Shown: positions 53,157 to 59,616 of the stretch, piece by piece
Numbering within the stretch: position 1 is the first letter of the stretch
Layout of the letters: each line of letters opens with the position of its first letter
Source of the DNA: Ignavibacteriota bacterium
GTDB taxonomy: Bacteria > Bacteroidota > Ignavibacteria > Ignavibacteriales > Melioribacteraceae
Assembly: GCA_013112585.1 (NCBI GenBank)
Contig: JABFGH010000005.1
Location: forward strand, 184,002 to 248,001
Direction: 5' to 3'
Length of the DNA: 64,000 nt
Made by a program: the position numbers and the translations under genes
The notes under the pieces: generated by a model
The model's database searches: none
Told to the model about the DNA's origin: nothing
The model's input: the letters and a program-made list of their open reading frames with translations, nothing else

Positions 53157-54380
53157 TTATTCCCATTTAATTGCTTCAACAACTTGCTGTTTGGCTGCTT
53201 TTTTTGCCGGGTATAAAGATGCTAAAAATGCAAGCAGCATTGACATTCCAGATATTACAACTAAATCTGTCCAGACTATTTTAACCGGTAATGCATCAAT
53301 AATAAATTTTGCACCCAGCGAATAAAAACCATATTCAATTTGCAGAATACACACGGCTAATCCAATTATCACTCCGGCAATTGTACCTATTAACCCAATT
53401 AGAATTCCTTCGAACATGAAAATTCTTAATACTGATTTATCGCTTACCCCAATTGACTTTAGTACGCCGATATCTTTTCTCTTTTCGATTACCGACATTG
53501 TTAACGAGCCAAGAATATTAAATGTTGCAACTGCGATTATCAAACATAAAATAATGTACGCAGCCCAGCGCTCAATAAGCATAACACCGTAAAGGTCTTT
53601 GTGAAGATCGTACCAGGTATCAATTGTAAAAAGTTCTTCGTTTAAATTTTCAGAAATAATTTCTTTAACATGCTCGGCTTCATCAATATCGTTTAATCTT
53701 AGTTCAAATCCTGTTATTTGATTTTTTAATCCTAATACTTTTTGCGCAGTTTTTAATGATGTAAAAATTAAATTTCCTTCATAGTCTTTGCCCGTTCTAT
53801 AAATACCGGTTACGACTAATTTAAAAGTTTTAGGCATAGCAAAGTTTACCGCTACTTGTTCAATATTATTAAACGATGTAACAGAAAGAGTATCGCCAAC
53901 TTTAGCGGATAGATCGAGCGCTACCGAAAGACCTATTATTGCATCGTTACTATTTGAACTATCTGATAAGTTATATTCACCCGCAAACATTGATGTTCTC
54001 ACACCCCAATCCTCTTCAACTGCGGTTTCTTCAATCCCTTTGATGTTTACAATTTTGTAGGATTTATTTTTAAGTAGAATTGATTTACCATCGACAAATG
54101 TTTGTGCAGTTTTTATTCCATTAATAGAATTTAAAAAATCGGCAGTTGAATCAACTTGAGTGTTTGCTTCAAAAGATTTAAGAGTAACCCTAACATGCGG
54201 ATCAAAACTAATTAGAATATCTTTTACAATGCCGCCGAATCCATTGAACACGGATAACACGATTATCAATGCAGCAACACCAATTGTTATTCCAAGAGTC
54301 GATAGAATCGAGATGATCGAAATAAAATTAATTTTATGTTTCGATTTCAAATATCTTTTTGCTATAAAAAATTCAAACAT
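53157..54380 (-). CDS. Lipoprotein-releasing system permease (LolC/LolE family), second
   Basis: 407 residues from ATG 54380 (a longer upstream frame lies inside the previous gene and is unlikely). FEFFIAKRYLKSKHKINFISIISILSTLGITIGVAALIIVLSVFNGF is the typical N-terminus with the first membrane helix. A periplasmic MacB-like domain follows (about 50-270), then three helices with SVIEKRKDIGVLKSIGVSDKSVLRIFMFEGILIGLIG and the end SLYPAKKAAKQQVVEAIKWE. It follows the first permease by 2 bases. Confidence 0.9.
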   Translation of the reverse strand: MFEFFIAKRYLKSKHKINFISIISILSTLGITIGVAALIIVLSVFNGFGGIVKDILISFDPHVRVTLKSFEANTQVDSTADFLNSINGIKTAQTFVDGKSILLKNKSYKIVNIKGIEETAVEEDWGVRTSMFAGEYNLSDSSNSNDAIIGLSVALDLSAKVGDTLSVTSFNNIEQVAVNFAMPKTFKLVVTGIYRTGKDYEGNLIFTSLKTAQKVLGLKNQITGFELRLNDIDEAEHVKEIISENLNEELFTIDTWYDLHKDLYGVMLIERWAAYIILCLIIAVATFNILGSLTMSVIEKRKDIGVLKSIGVSDKSVLRIFMFEGILIGLIGTIAGVIIGLAVCILQIEYGFYSLGAKFIIDALPVKIVWTDLVVISGMSMLLAFLASLYPAKKAAKQQVVEAIKWE

Positions 54381-54382
54381 AA

Positions 54383-55609
54383 TTATTCGAACCTTATTGC
54401 TGAAATGGGAGAAATTTTTGAAGCAATTAAGCTTGGAATAATTGATGCAAGCAGACATAAAGTAAACGCGATAGCAGAAATGATAAAATAAATTTCCCAC
54501 TCAATTGAAATTGGTACTTTCGAAATAAAATAAACTGAATCGGGGATCGAGATTATTTCTAATTCCTTTTGGAGTTTGCTTAAAATAAATGCAGCCGCAT
54601 TACCGAAAGCAATTCCGATAAAAGAAAGATATAGACCTTGATAAATAAAGAGTTTGATGATTGAATTTCTTCTGGCACCGAGTGATTTTAAAATTCCTAT
54701 ATCTTTTGTTCTTTCGAGAACCAGCATTAATATTGTGCCTACAATGTTGAATACGGCTACAATAATTATTAATCCTAAAATTAATGGAATTGGTTTGCGC
54801 TGAAGTTCCAGCCATGAGAAGATACTTTGATGTACTTTGAATATTGAACGCGCATAATATGGATAGCCTAAAAAAACATGAAGATCATCTGCAAGAAGAT
54901 CAACTTTTGAAATATCGGTAACTTGAATATTGTAACCTGAAACCTGATCGCCAACTTCAAACATTTGCTGAACAGTTTTCATATCTGAGTAAATTATTTC
55001 GTCATCATATTTCGACATTCCGCTTTCATAAATTCCGGTAATAATAAATTGCTGTATAACCGGCGGATAATCCAATGATGGCGGCTTATCGCCGCGTAAA
55101 CCGAATAGAGTAACTTTGCTTCCTAACTTTAAGAAAAGTTTATCAGCTAATTTTTTCCCAATTATTAAATTTGAAAGATCGTTTGTTTTGCCGAATTTAT
55201 ATTCACCTTCAACAATATATTTTTTGATGTTTGAATTATCCAATTCCTTATGTAATCCTAAAAGAGTAATTCCTTCATCAAACCTCTTGGACCCAATTAC
55301 CGCATACTTAGCAACAAAAGGGGATATGCTCTTCAAATTTGTATCAAGTCTGTTTTGAATTTTTGGAATAACATTTTTATATGAGGGAAGATTTCTATCA
55401 CCAAACCCGGTAATTTTGATGTGGGAATTTAGGTTTATTATTTTATCTGTAACAGCATTTTCGAAACCGTTTAGAACGGTAATTGCAATGATAAGCACTG
55501 CAACCCCCAAAGCAATACCGATTATAGTTATTGCGGAAATAAAGGAGATGAATCCTGAATTTTTTTTAGATCGAATATATTTACGTGCAATAAAAAGTGG
55601 GAGTGACAT
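54383..55609 (-). CDS. Lipoprotein-releasing system permease (LolC/LolE family), first
   Basis: 408 residues. SLPLFIARKYIRSKKNSGFISFISAITIIGIALGVAVLIIAITVLNGFE opens it. A periplasmic domain covers about 48-270, and LVLERTKDIGILKSLGARRNSIIKLFIYQGLYLSFIGIAFG plus the final SKISPISAIRFE close it. It is paralogous to the next gene; the two probably form the LolC/E heterodimer with LolD. I do not assign C or E individually. Confidence 0.9.
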   Translation of the reverse strand: MSLPLFIARKYIRSKKNSGFISFISAITIIGIALGVAVLIIAITVLNGFENAVTDKIINLNSHIKITGFGDRNLPSYKNVIPKIQNRLDTNLKSISPFVAKYAVIGSKRFDEGITLLGLHKELDNSNIKKYIVEGEYKFGKTNDLSNLIIGKKLADKLFLKLGSKVTLFGLRGDKPPSLDYPPVIQQFIITGIYESGMSKYDDEIIYSDMKTVQQMFEVGDQVSGYNIQVTDISKVDLLADDLHVFLGYPYYARSIFKVHQSIFSWLELQRKPIPLILGLIIIVAVFNIVGTILMLVLERTKDIGILKSLGARRNSIIKLFIYQGLYLSFIGIAFGNAAAFILSKLQKELEIISIPDSVYFISKVPISIEWEIYFIISAIAFTLCLLASIIPSLIASKISPISAIRFE

Positions 55610-55703
55610 TTAATTTTATAAAATTGTTACAATAAAATTGACTTTGAAAATTTAAAATAATAATTTAACAAGCCTATTTAAAATGTTATTTAAATTATTT
55701 TTT

Positions 55704-55778
55704 CGGGGCGTAGCGTAGTCCGGTTAGCGCGCCTGCTTTGGGAGCAGGAGGTCGCAGGTTCGAATCCTGCCGCCCCGA
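55704..55778 (+). tRNA. tRNA-Pro (UGG)
   Basis: A 75-base cloverleaf with acceptor CGGGGCG/CGCCCCG, anticodon arm CCTGC-TTTGGGA-GCAGG (anticodon TGG), T-arm GCAGG-TTCGAAT-CCTGC and discriminator A. CCA is not encoded. Its 3' part is repeated in tandem just downstream. Confidence 0.95.
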
Positions 55779-55980
55779 CAGAGTTCATTAAATTTTGAGA
55801 AGAAAGTCAAGTGCTCAGCGCGTCCCGATTAGTATCGGGAAGGTCGCAGGTTCGAATCCTGCCGCCCCGACAGAGTTCATTAAATTTTGAGAAGAAAGTC
55901 AAGTGCTCAGCGCGTCCCGATTAGTATCGGGAAGGTCGCAGGTTCGAATCCTGCCGCCCCGACAGAGTTCATTAAATTTT
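55749..55980 (+). repeat. 92-base tandem repeat carrying the 3' part of tRNA-Pro
   Basis: The unit runs from AGGTCGCAGGTTCGAATCCT of the tRNA through its acceptor end and a 43-base spacer to a pseudo-5' part CAGCGCG and hairpin TCCCGATTAGTATCGGGA. Units are 55749-55840, 55841-55932 and a partial 55933-55980. In the pseudo-copies the hairpin (55823-55840 and 55915-55932) takes the place of the anticodon arm between AGCGCG and AGGTCGCAGG. Confidence 0.8.
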
Positions 55981-56024
55981 GTTGGTAAATTACGTTCTTA
56001 AAAATTTTGTATTAGAAATTACTT

Positions 56025-56098
56025 GCGCCAGTAGCTCAACAGGATAGAGCAACAGCCTTCTAAGCTGTAGGTTAGAGGTTCGAGTCCTCTCTGGCGTA
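56025..56098 (+). tRNA. tRNA-Arg (UCU)
   Basis: A 74-base cloverleaf with acceptor GCGCCAG/CTGGCGT (a G-U first pair), anticodon arm ACAGC-CTTCTAA-GCTGT (anticodon TCT), T-arm AGAGG-TTCGAGT-CCTCT and discriminator A. CCA is not encoded. A damaged copy of its 3' half follows at 56119. Confidence 0.93.
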
Positions 56099-56118
56099 CA
56101 GCGGATTGAAAGTTTATT

Positions 56119-56182
56119 TTCTAAACTGTAGGTTAGAGGTTCTGCCAAAAGGCATCCCTTCGGGAGAGTCCTCTCTGGCGTA
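56119..56182 (+). pseudogene. tRNA-Arg 3' fragment with a two-hairpin insertion in the T-loop
   Basis: TTCTAAACTGTAGGTTAGAG-GTTC repeats the tRNA-Arg anticodon-to-T-arm sequence. It is followed by 23 extra bases (56143-56165), then GAGTCCTCTCTGGCGTACA, which resumes the tRNA exactly. The insertion is two perfect hairpins end to end: TGCC-AAAA-GGCA and TCCC-TTC-GGGA. Without it the fragment would match the 3' half of the tRNA almost base for base. Confidence 0.85.
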
Positions 56183-56197
56183 CAAAAGTTTTTACAT

Positions 56198-56276
56198 GGT
56201 GGGTGTAGCTCAGCCTGGTTAGAGCGTCTGGTTGTGGCCCAGAAGGTCGTGGGTTCAAGTCCCATCACTCACCCCA
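56198..56276 (+). tRNA. tRNA-His (GUG)
   Basis: A cloverleaf with acceptor GTGGGTG/CACTCAC and the extra G-1 at 56198 opposite C73 (56273), the identity pair of tRNA-His. The anticodon arm is TCTGG-TTGTGGC-CCAGA (anticodon GTG). CCA at 56274-56276 appears encoded, unlike the other tRNAs here, though this may be chance. Confidence 0.93.
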
Positions 56277-56290
56277 ATAAATTTTTTATT

Positions 56291-56364
56291 GGCCCCATGG
56301 TGTAATTGGTTAACACATCACCCTTTCAAGGTGAAGAGTACGGGTTCGATCCCCGTTGGGGTCA
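56291..56364 (+). tRNA. tRNA-Glu (UUC), copy 1
   Basis: A 74-base cloverleaf with acceptor GGCCCCA/TGGGGTC, anticodon arm TCACC-CTTTCAA-GGTGA (anticodon TTC), T-arm ACGGG-TTCGATC-CCCGT and discriminator A. It is identical to the copy at 57020-57093. Confidence 0.95.
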
Positions 56365-56366
56365 CG

Positions 56367-56397
56367 AAGCCTGTTAGTTTGCTAACAGGCTTTTTTA
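56367..56397 (+). terminator. Terminator of the tRNA-Pro to tRNA-Glu cluster
   Basis: AAGCCTGTTAG (56367-56377) pairs with CTAACAGGCTT (56382-56392), followed by TTTTATTT. It lies 2 bases after tRNA-Glu copy 1 and suggests the upstream tRNAs form one transcript. Confidence 0.85.
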
Positions 56398-56441
56398 TTT
56401 ATTTTAGAATTTCGAAGTAATTTCAGAAGCAGACTTTAATA

Positions 56442-56880
56442 AATGATTTAAGAATATCGCATGCCTGCCTGAAGGCAGGATTAACGATTTTCGATTTGAG
56501 ATCTAAAACATCTACTTCTAAAATCGTTAATCCTTGTTCTGCAATCAAAAGATTAGATTTGATTTCATTCAAAGAATATGTGATATTTTTTGTGAGAAGG
56601 TTCTTTTGTTCTTTTATAAAATGATTTACGAATATCCATCAACGATTTTTGATTTAAGATCTAAAACATCTACTTCAAAAATCTAAAATCGTTAATCCTT
56701 GTTCTGCAATCAAAAGATTAGATTTGATTTTATTCAAAGAATATGTGATATGTTTTGTGAGAAGGTTCTTTTGTTCTTTTATAAAATGATTTAAGAATAT
56801 CCATCAACGATTTTCGATTTAAGATCTAAAAGATTTACTTCAAAAATCTAAAATCGCTAATCCTTGTTCTCAAATAAAAG
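56442..56880. repeat. Tandem repeat of about 170 bases between two tRNA-Glu genes
   Basis: Three units start with AATGATTTA at 56442, 56619 and 56785 (periods 177 and 166). Shared blocks are GATTTAAGATCTAAAA, AAAATCGTTAATCCTTGTTC, CAAAAGATTAGATTTGATTT and GTGAGAAGGTTCTTTTGTTC. The first unit also holds ATGCCTGCCTGAAGGCAGG, a palindrome of the CCTGCC family. No protein is encoded. Confidence 0.8.
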
Positions 56881-57019
56881 AAGAACTGGATGATTTGGTG
56901 AATTTAATTATCAAGATTACTTAAGTATATTTTTACTTTTTACTATAAATGATTTATCATTATTGATCGAAGAATTCTGATTTTTGTTCAATGAATATAT
57001 AATTCGGAATGATATATTT

Positions 57020-57093
57020 GGCCCCATGGTGTAATTGGTTAACACATCACCCTTTCAAGGTGAAGAGTACGGGTTCGATCCCCGTTGGGGTCA
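57020..57093 (+). tRNA. tRNA-Glu (UUC), copy 2
   Basis: Identical in all 74 bases to the tRNA-Glu at 56291-56364, so it arose by recent duplication or is kept the same by gene conversion. It is followed by a small palindrome GCCTACC-TTC-GGTAGG at about 57111. Confidence 0.95.
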
Positions 57094-57166
57094 CAACAAG
57101 ATTAAAGCCTGCCTACCTTCGGTAGGATTGAAATTTGACAGTTTTATTTTAAAAAAATCTTGATTC

Positions 57167-57216
57167 TTGATTCTTGATTCTGAATTCTGAATTCTGAATT
57201 CTGAATTCTGAATTCG
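57167..57216. repeat. TGAATTC 7-base microsatellite
   Basis: TTGATTC units pass into TGAATTC units repeated about five times, ending just before tRNA-Glu (CUC). It is typical slippage DNA. Confidence 0.75.
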
Positions 57217-57226
57217 ATCTTCATCC

Positions 57227-57298
57227 GGCCCCATCGTCTAACGGTTAGGACGCCGCTTTCTCTAAGCGGAAATATTGGTTCGATTCCTTTTGGGGTCA
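57227..57298 (+). tRNA. tRNA-Glu (CUC), with a weak T-arm
   Basis: 72 bases with acceptor GGCCCCA/TGGGGTC, anticodon arm CCGCT-TTCTCTA-AGCGG (anticodon CTC). The T-arm is ATTGG-TTCGATT-CCTTT, in which two of five pairs are T-T mismatches. It could be a working minor tRNA for GAG, or a decaying one, since tRNA-Glu (UUC) can read GAG by wobble. Confidence 0.75.
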
Positions 57299-57387
57299 CA
57301 AACTTACAAAGTAAAAATTGTAAGCTTTTTGTTTTTATTGTATGTTATACTAAATTTGGCAAAACTTTTTAATCACAATCCAATTTA

Positions 57388-58197
57388 ATGAGATATACAA
57401 GCTATCCTAAAATACTTGCTGAAAATGATACTTACACTACTCCTCAAAAGCAAAAGCGAAAAACGCTATTTCCAACATTTACTTTCTATCTAAAACTAAT
57501 TCGAATAATTTTTTACTCTAATTATAAAACGAAAAGAAATATTTATGACGGATATAATTGGGTTGCAAGTTCACTGGATATTTTTGATAAACTGGAAAAA
57601 ATAGGCATACGCTTTAAGATTGAGGGAATGAAAAATTTTCAATCATTTGAAGGACCTTGCATTTTTATTTCAAATCACATGAGCACTCTCGAAACACTTA
57701 TCCTGCCCGGAATAATCCATCCGAAAAAGCCTGTTTGTTTTATAACAAAAAAAGAACTCAATGACTATCCATTTTTTGGACCAATAACTAAGGCACGTTT
57801 CCCGATTGTAGTTGGTCGAAGTAATCCGCGTGAGGATTTAAAGACTGTTTTAAATGAAGGTAAAAATAGATTGGAAGATGGTAGGTCGATAATTATTTTT
57901 CCGCAGAAAACACGCGGATTAGAGTTTGATGAAAAATCATTCAACAGTTTGGGCGTAAAACTTGCAAAAGCAAATAAGGTGCACATTGTGCCGCTTGCAT
58001 TATATACAGAAGCCTGGGAAAATGGAAAAATGCTTAAAGATTTCGGCAAACTTAATCCGGCTAAAACCGTTAAGTTTTCTTTCGGTGAACCATTTTTAGT
58101 TTCGGGGAATGGCGCTGAGGAGCACAAACGAGTTATCGACTTTATCAAAAGTAAGTTCAATGATTGGGAACTTTCCGATAAAATTATCAACAGTTGA
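57388..58197 (+). CDS. PlsC-family lysophospholipid/glycerolipid acyltransferase
   Basis: 269 residues. FEGPCIFISNHMSTLETLIL carries the catalytic block as H-x4-E (family: H-x4-D). PICFITKKE-like KPVCFITKKELNDYPFFGPI, FPIVVGRSNPREDL and RSIIIFPQKTRG (glycine/arginine motif, FPEGTRS in many members) follow. The D-to-E and EGT-to-QKT changes place it in a divergent subgroup with uncertain acceptor. No signal peptide is present; it is membrane-associated by inference. Confidence 0.8.
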   Translation: MRYTSYPKILAENDTYTTPQKQKRKTLFPTFTFYLKLIRIIFYSNYKTKRNIYDGYNWVASSLDIFDKLEKIGIRFKIEGMKNFQSFEGPCIFISNHMSTLETLILPGIIHPKKPVCFITKKELNDYPFFGPITKARFPIVVGRSNPREDLKTVLNEGKNRLEDGRSIIIFPQKTRGLEFDEKSFNSLGVKLAKANKVHIVPLALYTEAWENGKMLKDFGKLNPAKTVKFSFGEPFLVSGNGAEEHKRVIDFIKSKFNDWELSDKIINS

Positions 58198-58417
58198 ATA
58201 TTCTCGTAATAATTACTCAGTCTTTTAGTTTGAAGAGAAAACTAATCTTACTTTATCATTATCATCAAGGCAAATACTCTATCTTATTTGGTTTTTAATT
58301 TAAGTTATAAAAATCAATTTTTTAATAAAAACTAAGGATTATTTTTGACTTGAAATTAAAGTTTTTATATATTCAACAACTTTTAATTTCTATTACACAA
58401 ACTAAAACATATACTTA

Positions 58418-59359
58418 ATGAAATTACAGAAGCCGAAAAAACTCTCAAAAGGCGATTTAATTGGAATAATCTCTCCAGCTTCAAACCCCGATGACTTATC
58501 GAAAATTGACAAAGGTGTTCAATATTTAGAAAAACTTGGATACAATGTTGAAGTAGGTAAAAATGTAGGTCAAAGAAGGGGATACCTTGCTGGGGACGAC
58601 AAACAAAGATTGGATGATCTCCATTCCATGTTTAAAAATAAGCAGGTAAAAGCAATTATTAATGTACGAGGCGGATATGGCTCCGGCAGGTTATTAGATA
58701 AAATTGATTTTAACCTGATAAAGAGAAATCCTAAAATTTTTGTTGGATATAGTGATATTACAGCCCTGCAGATGGCTATGCTTAAAAAAGCCGGTTTAGT
58801 AACTTTTGCCGGACCAATGCTTGCAGTTGATTTTTATGGTAAGATAAATTCTTATACCGAAGAAAATTTTTGGAAACTCCTTACAGCTTCAAAGAAAATT
58901 GGTAAACTGCATAACCCGGAGAATGAATCTTTTTATGTGCTCAATAAGGGCAGAGCCGAAGGAAGCCTTGTAGGCGGTAACTTAGCTCTAATTACATCTC
59001 TTATGGGTACTGATTATCAGCCTAATTTTAAAAATACAATACTAATGCTCGAAGAGATTGGCGAGGTACCTTATCGAATAGATAGAATGTTCAATCAATT
59101 AAAACTCGGTAAGGTTTTTAATCAGGTTAACGGAATTATTCTCGGTAGATTTGTTGATTGTTACGAAGAGGATTCGGACAAAGAAACTTTAACGCTTAAT
59201 GAAATTATTGAGGACTATTTAGCTGAACTAAAATTACCTATAATCTATAATTTTAAGCATGGTCACGTTAAGCAGAATATGACCGTTCCATTTGGATTAA
59301 ACTGTAAGTTAAACTCCAGCAGAAAATTTGTTGAAATTACGGAATCAGCGGTTATTTGA
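58418..59359 (+). CDS. LD-carboxypeptidase (S66 family)
   Basis: 313 residues. GDLIGIISPASNPDD, then RGGYGSGRLLDKIDFNLIKRNPKIFVGYSDITALQ with the nucleophile Ser at about residue 111, GSLVGGNLALITSLMGTDYQPNFKNTILMLEEIGEVPYRIDRM with the catalytic Glu, and NFKHGHVKQNMTVPFG with the His. It is the S66 triad of LdcA/MccF enzymes, which trim the terminal D-Ala of peptidoglycan tetrapeptides during cell-wall recycling. It stands alone. Confidence 0.9.
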   Translation: MKLQKPKKLSKGDLIGIISPASNPDDLSKIDKGVQYLEKLGYNVEVGKNVGQRRGYLAGDDKQRLDDLHSMFKNKQVKAIINVRGGYGSGRLLDKIDFNLIKRNPKIFVGYSDITALQMAMLKKAGLVTFAGPMLAVDFYGKINSYTEENFWKLLTASKKIGKLHNPENESFYVLNKGRAEGSLVGGNLALITSLMGTDYQPNFKNTILMLEEIGEVPYRIDRMFNQLKLGKVFNQVNGIILGRFVDCYEEDSDKETLTLNEIIEDYLAELKLPIIYNFKHGHVKQNMTVPFGLNCKLNSSRKFVEITESAVI

Positions 59360-59458
59360 TTTTGTAATCCTTGAATTATTGTTGCATTTTATATTTATAT
59401 TTTACATTTTGAAATCAGTTCTTAAATACTTGAAATTTTTATTAAAAGAATTTTAACA

Positions 59459-59616
59459 TGACACAAACCAAAATTAAGAACTATATTTGTTGAAAATTTT
59501 AACTATTGGAAGAGGGATTTGATAGCACTGCAAGCCCTTCCATAATAGAAAGATTAAGCAACACTAAGCACTAAATTATATTTACTTTATCCTAAACTAA
59601 TTCGGAGGTTCTTCAC
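59459..59616 (+). promoter_or_regulatory. Leader of the first T9SS-cargo gene (shared with the second)
   Basis: A 158-base leader with TATATTTG (59482-59489, a match to the TAnnTTTG -7 box), a small stem GGGATTTGATAGCACT...CCC (about 59514-59538), the block GCAACACTAAGCACTAAA, ATATTTACTTTAT and the ribosome binding site GGAGG. The same blocks, in the same order, precede the next gene (62010-62163). Confidence 0.6.

Noticed and set aside
54381..54500. 40-residue N-terminal extension of the second LolC/E permease
   Set aside because: It lies inside the end of the previous gene, and its sequence is not permease-like. The start at 54380 gives the standard N-terminus.
55990..56268. Minus-strand open frame of 92 codons (WATTRRSNQAELHPP...)
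   Set aside because: It is the antisense of tRNA-Arg and tRNA-His; such frames are a known artefact over tRNA clusters.
56232..56420. Plus-strand open frame of 62 codons (PRRSWVQVPSLTP...)
   Set aside because: It is a read-through of tRNA-His and tRNA-Glu sequences.
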